Shown here: piece by piece, positions 37,650 through 47,503 of the stretch
Position numbering within the stretch: the first letter of the stretch is position 1
Layout: every line of letters begins with the position of its first letter
DNA from: Kosakonia sp. SMBL-WEM22
GTDB lineage: Bacteria; Pseudomonadota; Gammaproteobacteria; Enterobacterales; Enterobacteriaceae
DNA length: 64,000 bases
Assembly (NCBI RefSeq): GCF_014490785.1
Contig: NZ_CP051488.1
Location: 4,464,001 to 4,528,000, forward strand
Direction of reading: 5' to 3'
The notes under the pieces: model-generated
The model's input: only the letters and a program-made list of their open reading frames with translations
Database searches by the model: none
What the model was told of the DNA's origin: nothing
Translations under genes and position numbers: made by a program

Positions 37650-38072
37650 TCAACTCTGGTTATTGGTAGAAGGACCCTGCTCAAGCGCTTCAAGAATAGA
37701 ACAATAGACGCTGCTGTGGGCAGTGCCGCAACAGGCGTCGTTCAATTTCTGCAGCGAGCGCCGCATAGTCTGCATCTCTTCGATGCGCGCTTCCACTTCG
37801 CTCAGCCGTGCCTGTACGATACTCTTCGATTCCTGACAGGTATGATGCTCAGGATCGACCCGGATCGATAACAGTTCGCGGATCGACTCAAGCGTAAAAC
37901 CAAGCTGCCGGGCATGGCGGATAAACTTAAGACGTTTAAGATCGTGATCGGTATAGAGACGAAACCCACCCTCGGTGCGCCCTCCATGATCCATCATCTG
38001 CTGTTTTTCGTAATACCGAATGGTATCTGGCGTAACGTCAGCCAATTTCGCGATTTCACCAATACGATACAT
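37650..38072 (-). CDS. zntR: Zinc-responsive activator ZntR (MerR family)
   Basis: ZntR activates zntA, the Zn(II)/Cd(II)/Pb(II) exporter, by untwisting its promoter when zinc is bound. The 140-residue product has the MerR helix-turn-helix (MYRIGEIAKLADVTPDTIRYYE), a long dimerisation helix and the zinc-binding C-terminus with Cys79, Cys114, Cys115, His119 and Cys124, all conserved with E. coli. zntA is not in the window. It lies 2 bases before yhdN in the same direction. Confidence 0.97.
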   Translation of the reverse strand: MYRIGEIAKLADVTPDTIRYYEKQQMMDHGGRTEGGFRLYTDHDLKRLKFIRHARQLGFTLESIRELLSIRVDPEHHTCQESKSIVQARLSEVEARIEEMQTMRRSLQKLNDACCGTAHSSVYCSILEALEQGPSTNNQS

Positions 38073-38074
38073 GA

Positions 38075-38443
38075 TTACTCCGGGTTAACTTTGTGCTGCA
38101 GTTTAGCCGCATATTCTCCGCGCAGAAAATCAGTACTTACGCCCGCCTGGCGCAATTTAAGCTCCAGTAACGCAAGACGACGGTTAAGCTCGTGGCGTTG
38201 ATGATCATCTTTTTCAACAGTGCCAAGCAGATCGACAAGCTCGACTGCCTCTTTGCGCATTTCGAGTTCAGGCGGAAGATAACCAGCGTTCTTTAATAAT
38301 CTATATCCGGCGCGTAGATCCTGAGGAACATGGGAATCGTCATCCAGTGTTAGTGGCTCACCGCTACCCGCAAGATTATCGAATTCGCCTTTTTGCTGGG
38401 CATCAATGATATGCCGTTCCGCCCACTGATCGAGTAGCCACAT
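38075..38443 (-). CDS. yhdN: YhdN, DnaJ-homologue-type DUF1992 protein
   Basis: A 122-residue soluble protein matching E. coli YhdN. The N-terminal DUF1992 segment (AERHIIDAQQKGEFDNLAGSGEPL) is the family hallmark; no J-domain HPD motif is visible. Function unknown. It is upstream of zntR with a 2-base gap, and downstream of the rplQ terminator, so it has its own start or receives read-through. Confidence 0.94.
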   Translation of the reverse strand: MWLLDQWAERHIIDAQQKGEFDNLAGSGEPLTLDDDSHVPQDLRAGYRLLKNAGYLPPELEMRKEAVELVDLLGTVEKDDHQRHELNRRLALLELKLRQAGVSTDFLRGEYAAKLQHKVNPE

Positions 38444-38507
38444 GATGGCCTCCGGGTTTGAACTTAAGAACAGACTCAGTGTAGAAGGGTGGAGGTAGAG
38501 TAGAAAT

Positions 38508-38535
38508 AAAAAAACCCGCCGAGGCGGGTTTTTTT
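38508..38535. terminator. Bidirectional terminator at the end of the alpha operon
   Basis: CCCGCC (38515-38520) and GGCGGG (38523-38528) flanked by A-run and T-run, 14 bases beyond the rplQ stop. It ends rpsM-rplQ transcription on the minus strand. Confidence 0.9.
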
Positions 38536-38548
38536 ACGTTACTACAGA

Positions 38549-38935
38549 TTACTCTGCAGCAGCTTCTGCTTTCGATTCAGCGCGATCAACCAGCTCGATG
38601 TAAGCCATCGGAGCGTTGTCGCCTGCACGGAAGCCACACTTAAGAATACGAGTGTAACCACCGGCACGGCTCGCAAAACGCGGGCCCAGTTCGTTAAACA
38701 GTTTTGCCACGATCTCGTTATCACGAGTGCGGGCGAATGCCAGACGACGATTAGCAACGCTGTCAGTCTTAGCAAGTGTAATCAGCGGCTCAACTACGCG
38801 ACGCAGCTCTTTCGCTTTCGGCAGGGTCGTCTTGATGATCTCATGACGAACCAGAGAGCCTGCCATGTTACGGAACATGGCCTGGCGATGGCTGCTGTTG
38901 CGGTTCAGTTGACGACCACTCTTACGATGGCGCAT
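38549..38935 (-). CDS. rplQ: 50S ribosomal protein L17
   Basis: A 128-residue basic protein starting MRHRKSGRQLNRNSSHR with the L17 core to GFRAGDNAPMAYIELV; L17 lines the exit of the large-subunit peptide tunnel. Last gene of the alpha operon, 40 bases after rpoA. E. coli L17 is one residue shorter; the extra bases are in the Ala/Glu-rich tail. Confidence 0.98.
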   Translation of the reverse strand: MRHRKSGRQLNRNSSHRQAMFRNMAGSLVRHEIIKTTLPKAKELRRVVEPLITLAKTDSVANRRLAFARTRDNEIVAKLFNELGPRFASRAGGYTRILKCGFRAGDNAPMAYIELVDRAESKAEAAAE

Positions 38936-38975
38936 GACCTTATCCTTCTCAGTAAAACCTTAACCTGTGATCCGG

Positions 38976-39965
38976 TTACTCGTCAGCAATGCTTGCCGGC
39001 GGCCAGTTTTCCAGGCGCATGCCCAGAGACAGACCACGGGAGGCCAGCACGTCTTTAATCTCAGTAAGAGATTTTTTACCCAGGTTCGGCGTTTTCAGCA
39101 ACTCAACCTCGGTACGCTGTACCAGATCACCGATATAGTGGATAGCTTCTGCCTTAAGGCAGTTAGCAGAGCGGACAGTCAATTCCAGATCGTCAACAGG
39201 GCGCAGCAGAATCGGATCGAACTCTGGTTTCTCTTCTTTAACTTCCGGCTGACGTACATCACGTAAGTCAACGAAAGCTTCAAGTTGTTCTGCCAGAATG
39301 GTTGCCGCACGACGAATCGCCTCTTCAGGATCGATTGTGCCATTGGTTTCCATTTCGATGACCAGCTTGTCCAGGTCGGTACGCTGTTCCACACGTGCCG
39401 CTTCAACATTGTAGGCAATTCGCTCTACAGGGCTGTAGCACGCATCAACCAGCAGACGGCCGATCGGGCGCTCATCTTCTTCCGAATGAATTCGGGCAGA
39501 CGCCGGCACGTAACCACGACCGCGCTGAACTTTGATACGCATATTGATAGATGCGTTCTCATCGGTCAGGTGGCAGATCACATGCTGCGGCTTGACGATT
39601 TCGACATCACCGTCGTGGGTAATGTCGGCTGCGGTCACAGGGCCAATGCCAGATTTACTCAGAGTAAGAATAACTTCATCTTTACCCTGAACTCTCACCG
39701 CCAGCCCTTTCAGGTTGAGCAGGATTTCAAGGATATCTTCCTGAACGCCTTCTTTGGTGCTGTACTCATGAAGTACACCATCAATCTCAACCTCAGTCAC
39801 CGCGCAACCCGGCATCGATGAGAGCAGAATACGGCGCAGTGCGTTACCCAGAGTATGGCCAAAGCCACGCTCTAAAGGCTCAAGGGTCACCTTGGCGTGC
39901 GTCGAACTCACTTGCTCGATATCTACCAGGCGCGGTTTTAGAAACTCTGTCACAGAACCCTGCAT
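38976..39965 (-). CDS. rpoA: RNA polymerase alpha subunit
   Basis: The 329-residue subunit dimerises to assemble the polymerase and its C-terminal domain contacts UP elements and activators. The N-terminal domain begins [12 protein letters not shown] and carries the assembly core [20 protein letters not shown]; after a flexible linker (about 235-248) the C-terminal domain carries the UP-binding residues around [18 protein letters not shown] and [12 protein letters not shown]. Co-transcribed with S13, S11, S4 and L17; matches E. coli throughout. Confidence 0.99.
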
Positions 39966-39990
39966 TGTGTCCTCTCTTTGGTACTAAGCT

Positions 39991-40629
<639 letters not shown>

Positions 40630-40643
40630 CTAGAAAACGAGCG

Positions 40644-41033
40644 TTATACGCGACGTTTTTTCGGCGGACGACAACCGTTGTGAGGGATCGGAGTCACATC
40701 AGTAATATTAGTGATGCGGAAACCAGCGGCGTTCAGAGCACGAATAGTAGATTCGCGACCCGGACCCGGTCCCTTAACCATAACTTCCAGATTCTTGATA
40801 CCGTATTCTTTTACGGCTTCAGCGCAACGCTCTGCTGCAACCTGAGCTGCGAACGGAGTGGATTTGCGAGAACCACGGAAACCGGAACCACCGGCTGTTG
40901 CCCAACCCAGTGCGTTACCCTGACGATCAGTAATAGTAACGATGGTGTTGTTGAAAGAAGCATGGATATGAGCCACGCCGTCAGAGACTTGTTTTCTTAC
41001 ACGTTTACGTGCACGAATTGGTGCCTTTGCCAT
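40644..41033 (-). CDS. rpsK: 30S ribosomal protein S11
   Basis: A 129-residue platform protein with the conserved [19 protein letters not shown] and [18 protein letters not shown] segments. It lies 16 bases after rpsM and 32 bases before rpsD in the alpha operon. Confidence 0.99.
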
Positions 41034-41049
41034 TATTCAATCACCCCGA

Positions 41050-41406
41050 TTATTTCTTGATCGGTTTGCGCGGACCCTTACGGGTACGTGCGTTGGTCTT
41101 GGTACGCTGACCGCGAACCGGGAGACCACGACGATGACGCAAACCGCGGTAGCAACCAAGATCCATCAGGCGCTTGATGCTCATGCTAACTTCACGGCGC
41201 AGATCACCTTCAACGACAAATTTGGCAACTTCGTCACGCAGCGTGTCGATTTGTTCTTCAGACAGCTCACTGATCTTAACATTCTCAGCGATGCCCGCAG
41301 CAGCCAGAATGGCTTGAGAGCGGGTTTTGCCGACACCATAGATCGAAGTTAATGCGATCACGGCATGTTTTTGATCAGGAATGTTAATGCCTGCTATACG
41401 GGCCAC
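41050..41406 (-). CDS. rpsM: 30S ribosomal protein S13
   Basis: A 118-residue head protein that contacts P-site tRNA and L5/L31. First gene of the alpha operon; translation starts at GTG (41406-41404) in the context AGGAGTGCATAGTG, the S4-regulated start. Sequence ends in the basic KTNARTRKGPRKPIKK tail. Confidence 0.98.
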   Translation of the reverse strand: MARIAGINIPDQKHAVIALTSIYGVGKTRSQAILAAAGIAENVKISELSEEQIDTLRDEVAKFVVEGDLRREVSMSIKRLMDLGCYRGLRHRRGLPVRGQRTKTNARTRKGPRKPIKK

Positions 41407-41482
41407 TATGCACTCCTATAATTTAATTTGCACGCCCCATGCTGAAAAGCCCGTTTTCAGGATACTCAAATGGAAACGTACA
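41400..41482 (-). promoter_or_regulatory. S4-binding leader (alpha-operon pseudoknot)
   Basis: The minus-strand leader, from TGTACGTTTCCATTTG through the stem TGAAAACGGGCTTTTCA to AGGAGTGCATAGTG, closely follows the E. coli alpha-operon leader. S4 binds it to trap initiating ribosomes on rpsM. The stem with its CGGG loop is seen; the full pseudoknot is inferred from family. Confidence 0.8.
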
Positions 41483-41552
41483 GACATACAAAAGATTGGC
41501 TGGCTAATCTAGCCAGCTCAACCCAACTTTGCAAGAAAAATATGCGAAATAA

Positions 41553-41699
<147 letters not shown>

Positions 41700-43031
41700 T
41701 TATCGACCGTAGCCTTTCAGGTTCGCCTTCTTCAATGCAGACTCGTACTGACTAGACATCATCAGAGTTTGCACTTGAGCCATAAAGTCCATAATCACGA
41801 CAACAACGATAAGCAGTGAGGTCCCACCGAAGTAGAACGGTACTTTCATCGCATCACGCATGAACTCCGGGATCAGGCAGATAAAAGTAATATAAAGCGC
41901 ACCAACTAAAGTCAGGCGGGTCATTACTTTATCGATATACTTCGCCGTTTGTTCTCCCGGACGAATTCCTGGTACAAATGCACCGGACTTCTTCAGGTTA
42001 TCCGCTGTTTCACGCGGGTTGAAAACCAACGCCGTGTAAAAGAAACAGAAGAAGATGATTGCAGACGCATAGAGTAACACATAAAGCGGTTGCCCAGGCT
42101 GCAAATACAGCGAAATTGTTGTCAGCCAGTTCCAACCAGTACCGCCCCCGAACCATGACGCGATGGTCGCCGGGAACAGAATAATACTGGAAGCGAAGAT
42201 TGCCGGGATTACCCCCGCCATATTCACTTTCAGCGGTAAATGTGTGCTCTGAGCAGCATAGACACGACGACCTTGCTGACGTTTCGCGTAGTTCACCACA
42301 ATGCGGCGTTGACCACGTTCAACGAAGACAACAAAGAACGTCACTGCGAATACTAATACTGCAACCAACAGCAACAGGAGGAAGTGCAGGTCGCCTTGAC
42401 GCGCTTGCTCAATAGTATGGGCAATGGCTGGCGGTAAACCCGCCACGATGCCGGCGAAGATAATGATCGAGATACCGTTACCGATACCACGTTCAGTAAT
42501 CTGTTCGCCGAGCCACATCAGGAACATAGTCCCTGTGACCAGACTTACAACAGCGGTGAAGTAGAATGCAAAGCCTGGATTCATTACCAGGCCTTGCATA
42601 CCAGGCATATTCGGTAAACCGGTAGCAATACCGATTGACTGAAATATTGCCAACACCAGAGTACCGTAACGGGTGTACTGGCTAATCTTACGACGACCAG
42701 ACTCCCCTTCTTTCTTAAGCTCTGCCAGGGCCGGATGAACGACCGTCAGCAGCTGGATAATAATTGATGCCGAAATATACGGCATGATACCCAGTGCAAA
42801 GATAGAAGCACGGCTGAGAGCACCACCAGAGAACATGTTGAACATTTCAATGATGGTGCCACGCTGTTGCTCAAGCAGTTTGGCAAGTACAGCGGCATCA
42901 ATACCAGGGATCGGAATAAAAGAGCCAATACGGAACACAATCAACGCACCGATAACAAACAGCAGTCTGCGTTTCAGTTCGCCAATTCCACCCTTGGCAC
43001 TTTGAAAATCTAATCCCGGTTGCTTAGCCAT
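41700..43031 (-). CDS. secY: Protein translocase subunit SecY
   Basis: The 443-residue channel of the SecYEG translocon. It has ten membrane helices, with the plug/gating region near the N-terminus and the cytosolic loops used by SecA and ribosomes (VFVERGQRRIVVNYAKRQQGR). Length equals E. coli. In the spc operon it follows rplO by 7 bases, so secretion capacity tracks ribosome synthesis. Confidence 0.99.
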   Translation of the reverse strand: MAKQPGLDFQSAKGGIGELKRRLLFVIGALIVFRIGSFIPIPGIDAAVLAKLLEQQRGTIIEMFNMFSGGALSRASIFALGIMPYISASIIIQLLTVVHPALAELKKEGESGRRKISQYTRYGTLVLAIFQSIGIATGLPNMPGMQGLVMNPGFAFYFTAVVSLVTGTMFLMWLGEQITERGIGNGISIIIFAGIVAGLPPAIAHTIEQARQGDLHFLLLLLVAVLVFAVTFFVVFVERGQRRIVVNYAKRQQGRRVYAAQSTHLPLKVNMAGVIPAIFASSIILFPATIASWFGGGTGWNWLTTISLYLQPGQPLYVLLYASAIIFFCFFYTALVFNPRETADNLKKSGAFVPGIRPGEQTAKYIDKVMTRLTLVGALYITFICLIPEFMRDAMKVPFYFGGTSLLIVVVVIMDFMAQVQTLMMSSQYESALKKANLKGYGR

Positions 43032-43038
43032 CTGCTAC

Positions 43039-43473
43039 TTATTCCTCAATTTTACCGCCAGCAGCTTCGATAGCAGCACGAGCGCCTTTAGTCACACGCA
43101 GGCCACGAACAGTTACCGGACGAGAAACTTCACCAGACAGGATCACTTTCGCGAACTCAATCTGGATGCCGATAATGTTAGCCGCTTTCAGCGTGTTCAG
43201 GTCTACTACGTCGCCTTCTACTTTAGCCAGATCGGACAGACGAATCTCTGCCGTAATCATTGCTTTACGTGAAGTGAAACCGAATTTCGGCAGACGACGG
43301 TACAGAGGCATCTGACCACCCTCGAAACCGCGACGTACGCCACCGCCAGAACGAGACTTCTGACCTTTGTGACCACGACCACCGGTTTTACCGAGGCCAG
43401 AACCGATACCACGACCCAGGCGTTTACCCGCCTTTTTGGAGCCTTCGGCCGGAGACAGAGTATTTAAACGCAT
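43039..43473 (-). CDS. rplO: 50S ribosomal protein L15
   Basis: A 144-residue assembly protein with the Gly/Arg/Lys-rich N-terminal extension GRGIGSGLGKTGGRGHKGQK that penetrates 23S rRNA. It follows rpmD by 3 bases and precedes secY by 7. Confidence 0.99.
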   Translation of the reverse strand: MRLNTLSPAEGSKKAGKRLGRGIGSGLGKTGGRGHKGQKSRSGGGVRRGFEGGQMPLYRRLPKFGFTSRKAMITAEIRLSDLAKVEGDVVDLNTLKAANIIGIQIEFAKVILSGEVSRPVTVRGLRVTKGARAAIEAAGGKIEE

Positions 43474-43476
43474 CTC

Positions 43477-43656
43477 TTACTCCTCAACTTTAACCATGAA
43501 GGAAACCGCGTTGACCATACCGCGAACCGCAGGAGTATCCTCGCGTTCTACAGTGTGGCCAATACGACGCAGACCCAGGCCAAGCAGCGTTGCCTTGTGT
43601 TTCGGCAGACGACCGATTGCACTGCGGGTTTGAGTGATTTTAATAGTCTTTGCCAT
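43477..43656 (-). CDS. rpmD: 50S ribosomal protein L30
   Basis: A 59-residue protein [18 protein letters not shown] to SFMVKVEE. An ATG two codons further upstream is also in frame, but the homologous start is 43656. It lies between rpsE and rplO. Confidence 0.98.
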
Positions 43657-43662
43657 GGTCAA

Positions 43663-44163
43663 TTACCCCAGAATTTCTTCAACGGATTTACCACGCTTGG
43701 CAGCGACCATTTCTGGAGACTTCATATTTTCCAAGCCATCAATAGTTGCACGAACCACGTTGATCGGGTTGGTGGAACCATATGCTTTAGCCAGAACGTT
43801 ATGAACCCCAGCGACTTCCAGAACGGCGCGCATTGCACCACCGGCGATAATACCGGTACCTTCGGAAGCCGGCTGCATGAAGACACGAGAACCCGTGTGA
43901 GTACCCTTAACCGGGTGCTGCAGGGTGCCGTGGTTCAGCGCGACGTTAATCATATTGCGACGGGCTTTTTCCATCGCTTTCTGGATCGCTGCCGGAACTT
44001 CACGCGCTTTACCGTAACCAAAACCAACGCGACCGTTACCATCGCCAACAACAGTCAGAGCTGTGAAGGAGAAAATACGACCACCTTTAACGGTTTTAGA
44101 TACGCGGTTAACCGCGATCAGCTTTTCCTGCAGTTCGCCAGCCTGTTTTTCGATGTGAGCCAT
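43663..44163 (-). CDS. rpsE: 30S ribosomal protein S5
   Basis: The 166-residue protein helps decoding accuracy and mRNA unwinding. The N-terminal S5 dsRNA-binding domain holds VSKTVKGGRIFSFTALTVVGDG, whose loop is the spectinomycin-resistance site; the visible residues are wild type. The C-terminal part has the S5 P-loop-like fold. Confidence 0.99.
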   Translation of the reverse strand: MAHIEKQAGELQEKLIAVNRVSKTVKGGRIFSFTALTVVGDGNGRVGFGYGKAREVPAAIQKAMEKARRNMINVALNHGTLQHPVKGTHTGSRVFMQPASEGTGIIAGGAMRAVLEVAGVHNVLAKAYGSTNPINVVRATIDGLENMKSPEMVAAKRGKSVEEILG

Positions 44164-44177
44164 CTTACACCTCTACC

Positions 44178-44531
44178 TTAGAACTGAAGGCCAGCTTCAC
44201 GAGCAGCATCTGCCAGTGCCTGGACGCGACCATGATATTGGAACCCGGAACGGTCAAAAGACACATCTTTGATGCCTTTTTCCAGAGCGCGTTCAGCAAC
44301 AGCTTTACCTACAGCTGCAGCGGCGTCTTTGTTACCGGTGTACTTCAGTTGTTCAGAGATAGCTTTTTCTACAGTAGAAGCAGCTACCAGAACTTCAGAA
44401 CCATTCGATGCGATTACCTGGGCGTAAATATGACGCGGGGTACGATGTACCACCAGGCGGGTCGCACCAAGCTCTTTGAGCTTGCGGCGTGCGCGGGTCG
44501 CACGACGGATACGAGCAGATTTCTTATCCAT
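44178..44531 (-). CDS. rplR: 50S ribosomal protein L18
   Basis: A 117-residue 5S rRNA-binding protein with the basic N-terminus MDKKSARIRRATRARRKLKE. It lies between rplF and rpsE in spc. Confidence 0.99.
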   Translation of the reverse strand: MDKKSARIRRATRARRKLKELGATRLVVHRTPRHIYAQVIASNGSEVLVAASTVEKAISEQLKYTGNKDAAAAVGKAVAERALEKGIKDVSFDRSGFQYHGRVQALADAAREAGLQF

Positions 44532-44540
44532 AGTGTTACC

Positions 44541-45074
44541 TTACTTCTTCTTAGCCTCTTTGGTACGCACGACTTCGTCGGCGTAACGAACACCCTTGCC
44601 TTTATAAGGCTCAGGACGACGGTAGGCGCGCAGATCAGCTGCAACCTGGCCGATCACCTGCTTATCAGCGCCTTTCAGCACGATTTCAGTTTGAGTCGGA
44701 CATTCAGCAGTGATACCCGCCGGCAGCTGATGGTCAACAGGATGTGAGAAACCCAGAGACAGGTTTACAACATTGCCTTTAACCGCTGCACGATAACCTA
44801 CACCAACCAGCTGCAGCTTCTTAGTGAAGCCTTCGGTAACACCGATAACCATTGAGTTCAGCAGGGCACGCGCGGTACCAGCCTGAGCCCAACCATCCAC
44901 GTAACCATCACGCGGACCGAAGGTCAGGGCATTGTCTGCCTGGTTAACTTCAACAGCATCGTTCAGGGTACGAGTCAGCTCGCCGTTTTTACCTTTGATC
45001 GTGATAACCTGACCGTTGATTTTTACATCAACGCCGGCAGGAATGACGACCGGTGCTTTAGCAACACGAGACAT
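44541..45074 (-). CDS. rplF: 50S ribosomal protein L6
   Basis: A 177-residue protein of two duplicated domains, beginning MSRVAKAPVVIPAGVDV; it sits near the sarcin-ricin loop and factor site. Spaced 12 bases after rpsH and 9 before rplR. Confidence 0.99.
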   Translation of the reverse strand: MSRVAKAPVVIPAGVDVKINGQVITIKGKNGELTRTLNDAVEVNQADNALTFGPRDGYVDGWAQAGTARALLNSMVIGVTEGFTKKLQLVGVGYRAAVKGNVVNLSLGFSHPVDHQLPAGITAECPTQTEIVLKGADKQVIGQVAADLRAYRRPEPYKGKGVRYADEVVRTKEAKKK

Positions 45075-45086
45075 TCTTTCCTCCGA

Positions 45087-45479
45087 TTAGGCTACGTAGC
45101 AGATAATTTCGCCACCAAGACCAGCCTGGCGCGCTGCACGATCAGTCATAACACCTTTAGAGGTAGAAACAACTGCGATACCCAGACCACCCATAACTTT
45201 CGGCAGCTCATCTTTTCTTTTATAGATGCGCAGACCTGGGCGGCTGATACGCTGAATGCTTTCTACCACAGCTTTGCCCTGGAAGTACTTCAGAGTCACT
45301 TCCAGTTCCGGCTTGGTGTCGCCTTCAATTTTGAAATCTTCAATAAAACCTTCTTCCTTCAGCACGTTGGCAATTGCCACTTTCAGCCTGGAGGAAGGCA
45401 TGGTGACCGCAGCTTTGTTCGCGGTCTGACCGTTACGGATACGGGTCAGCATATCCGCGATCGGATCTTGCATGCTCAT
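45087..45479 (-). CDS. rpsH: 30S ribosomal protein S8
   Basis: A 130-residue primary 16S-binding protein, MSMQDPIADMLTRIRNG to GGEIICYVA. S8 is the translational regulator of the spc operon, binding an rRNA-like hairpin at rplE. Confidence 0.99.
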   Translation of the reverse strand: MSMQDPIADMLTRIRNGQTANKAAVTMPSSRLKVAIANVLKEEGFIEDFKIEGDTKPELEVTLKYFQGKAVVESIQRISRPGLRIYKRKDELPKVMGGLGIAVVSTSKGVMTDRAARQAGLGGEIICYVA

Positions 45480-45512
45480 CTGTCTTTACTCCCGTGATTC
45501 AATTGGTGACAA

Positions 45513-45818
45513 TTACCAGCTAGCCTTTTTCAGACCCGGGATTTCACCGCGCATTGCGGATTCACGGACCTTAATACGGCTCAACCCGAACTTCCGCAGG
45601 AAACCATGCGGACGACCAGTTTGGCGGCAGCGGTTACGCTGACGAGACGGGCTGGAATCACGCGGCAGACTCTGCAGCTTGAGAACAGCGTTCCAACGAT
45701 CTTCGTCGGAAGCGTTCACATCAGAAATGATCGCTTTCAGTTCAGCGCGTTTCGCGAAGTATTTTTCAGCTAAAGCTACGCGTTTAACTTCGCGTGCTTT
45801 CATAGATTGCTTAGCCAT
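45513..45818 (-). CDS. rpsN: 30S ribosomal protein S14 (zinc-free form)
   Basis: A 101-residue long-form S14 with the conserved RQRNRCRQTGRPHGFLRKFGLSR segment. Only one cysteine remains where zinc forms have a CxxC pair, so it is the zinc-independent version, as in E. coli. Confidence 0.99.
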   Translation of the reverse strand: MAKQSMKAREVKRVALAEKYFAKRAELKAIISDVNASDEDRWNAVLKLQSLPRDSSPSRQRNRCRQTGRPHGFLRKFGLSRIKVRESAMRGEIPGLKKASW

Positions 45819-45832
45819 GAAGTAACCCTACC

Positions 45833-46372
45833 TTACTTGCGGAACGGGAAGTCAAAGGCAGCCAGCAGAGCACGGCCTTCTTCGTCAGATTTCGCAGTAG
45901 TGGTAATGGTAATATCCAAACCACGCACGCGATCGACTTTGTCGTAGTCGATTTCTGGGAAGATGATCTGCTCACGGACACCCATGCTGTAGTTACCACG
46001 ACCGTCGAACGACTTAGCGGACAGGCCGCGGAAGTCACGGATACGAGGTACAGCAATAGTGATCAGGCGCTCAAAGAACTCCCACATGCGTTCGCCACGC
46101 AGAGTCACTTTACAGCCGATCGGATAGCCCTGACGGATTTTGAAGCCCGCAACAGATTTGCGCGCTTTGGTGATCAACGGTTTTTGACCGGAGATTGCTG
46201 CCAGGTCAGCTGCTGCGTTATCCAGCAGTTTCTTGTCAGCGATCGCTTCACCAACACCCATATTCAGGGTGATCTTCTCGACCCGAGGGACTTGCATGAC
46301 AGAATTGTAGCTAAACTCAGTCATGAGTTTGTTAACTACTTCGTCTTTGTAGTAATCATGCAGTTTCGCCAT
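45833..46372 (-). CDS. rplE: 50S ribosomal protein L5
   Basis: A 179-residue 5S rRNA-binding protein, MAKLHDYYKDEVVNKLM to LLAAFDFPFRK. Its start lies inside the S8 hairpin, so its translation, and that of downstream genes by coupling, is repressed by excess S8. Confidence 0.99.
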   Translation of the reverse strand: MAKLHDYYKDEVVNKLMTEFSYNSVMQVPRVEKITLNMGVGEAIADKKLLDNAAADLAAISGQKPLITKARKSVAGFKIRQGYPIGCKVTLRGERMWEFFERLITIAVPRIRDFRGLSAKSFDGRGNYSMGVREQIIFPEIDYDKVDRVRGLDITITTTAKSDEEGRALLAAFDFPFRK

Positions 46373-46380
46373 CGTACTAC
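46349..46380 (-). promoter_or_regulatory. S8 translational operator at the rplE start
   Basis: On the minus strand GTAGTA (46380-46375) just before the rplE ATG pairs with TACTAC (46354-46349) after it, and the start-codon ATG pairs with CAT (46359-46357), leaving an internal loop between. This mimics the S8-binding helix 21 of 16S rRNA and is at the position known in E. coli. Pairing is seen; binding is from established knowledge. Confidence 0.7.
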
Positions 46381-46386
46381 TCCAAA

Positions 46387-46701
46387 TTACTTGATAGTTT
46401 CGCTGTTAGATTTAAAGAAACGGACTTTTTTGCCGTCTTCGAATCTAAAGCCTACACGGTCAGCCTTGCCGGTTGCCGCATTGAAGAGTGCAACGTTAGA
46501 AACCTGAATTGCAGCTTCTTTTTCAACGATGCCACCTGGTTGGTTCAGGGCCGGAACCGGCTTCTGATGTTTCTTAACCAGGTTGATACCTTCAACAATG
46601 ATCTTGCCGGAAGACAGAACATTTTTTACTTTACCGCGTTTACCTTTATCTTTACCGGTTAACACGATAACTTCGTCATCACGACGGATTTTCGCTGCCA
46701 T
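46387..46701 (-). CDS. rplX: 50S ribosomal protein L24
   Basis: A 104-residue assembly initiator with the KOW motif at the N-terminus (DDEVIVLTGKDKGKRGKVK). It follows rplN by 10 bases. Confidence 0.99.
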   Translation of the reverse strand: MAAKIRRDDEVIVLTGKDKGKRGKVKNVLSSGKIIVEGINLVKKHQKPVPALNQPGGIVEKEAAIQVSNVALFNAATGKADRVGFRFEDGKKVRFFKSNSETIK

Positions 46702-46711
46702 GACTCGCTCC

Positions 46712-47083
46712 TTAAAGTACTTCTGGTGCCAGAGAGATAATTTTCATGAACTTCTCAGAACGAAGTTCACGAGTTACCGGCCCAAAAATACGCGTACCGA
46801 TAGGTTGCTCGCTGTTATTGTTTAAAATAACGCATGCATTACCATCGAAGCGAATGACAGAACCGTCCGGGCGACGAACACCCTTCTTGGTGCGCACCAC
46901 TACCGCCTTCAGCACATCACCTTTTTTGACCTTACCACGCGGAATTGCTTCCTTGATGGTGATCTTGATGATGTCGCCTACGCCTGCGTAGCGACGGTGC
47001 GAGCCACCCAGAACCTTGATACACATTACGCGACGTGCACCGGAGTTGTCGGCGACGTTCAGCATAGTCTGTTCTTGGATCAT
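46712..47083 (-). CDS. rplN: 50S ribosomal protein L14
   Basis: A 123-residue protein, MIQEQTMLNVADNSGARR to MKIISLAPEVL, forming bridges with the small subunit. First gene of the spc operon, behind its own promoter. Confidence 0.99.
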   Translation of the reverse strand: MIQEQTMLNVADNSGARRVMCIKVLGGSHRRYAGVGDIIKITIKEAIPRGKVKKGDVLKAVVVRTKKGVRRPDGSVIRFDGNACVILNNNSEQPIGTRIFGPVTRELRSEKFMKIISLAPEVL

Positions 47084-47163
47084 TTTAGTGCTCCGCTAAT
47101 GTCAACTACTACTGAAGACCCCAAAATCAGGGTCGATAAAAAGCCCCATATCGAGGGCGCGGC

Positions 47164-47192
47164 ATTATAACACCACTTCTGTGATATGGGTA
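47164..47192 (-). promoter_or_regulatory. spc operon promoter
   Basis: A perfect TATAAT -10 (47169-47164 on the minus strand) followed by GCCGCGCC, a GC-rich discriminator, 80 bases before rplN. The -35 region (about TACCCA, 47192-47187) is poor, as in E. coli. It starts just after the S10 terminator. Confidence 0.75.
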
Positions 47193-47193
47193 G

Positions 47194-47230
47194 AAAAAAT
47201 AAACGGCTCATTTCTGAGCCGTTTATTCGT
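47194..47230 (-). terminator. Terminator at the end of the S10 operon
   Basis: AAACGGCTCA-GAAA-TGAGCCGTTT (47224-47201) followed by ATTTTTTC on the minus strand, 19 bases after the rpsQ stop. E. coli has a similar leaky terminator between S10 and spc. Confidence 0.85.
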
Positions 47231-47248
47231 TAGAGAACGCGTACTCTA

Positions 47249-47503
47249 TTACAGAATCGCTTTCTCTACAACGCGAACCAGCGTCCAGGACTTAGTCTTG
47301 GACAGCGGACGGCATTCGCGGATTTCAACCACGTCGCCGGTACCGCATTCGTTGTTCTCGTCGTGTACGTGCAGTTTGGTCGTACGTTTGATGAATTTAC
47401 CGTAGATCGGGTGTTTCACAAAACGTTCGATAGCTACAACAATGGATTTCTCCATTTTGTCGCTAACAACACGACCTTGCAGAGTACGGATTTTATCGGT
47501 CAT
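47249..47503 (-). CDS. rpsQ: 30S ribosomal protein S17
   Basis: An 84-residue OB-fold protein, [19 protein letters not shown], one of the earliest 16S binders. It is the last S10-operon gene and overlaps rpmC by one base. Confidence 0.99.
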   Translation of the reverse strand: MTDKIRTLQGRVVSDKMEKSIVVAIERFVKHPIYGKFIKRTTKLHVHDENNECGTGDVVEIRECRPLSKTKSWTLVRVVEKAIL

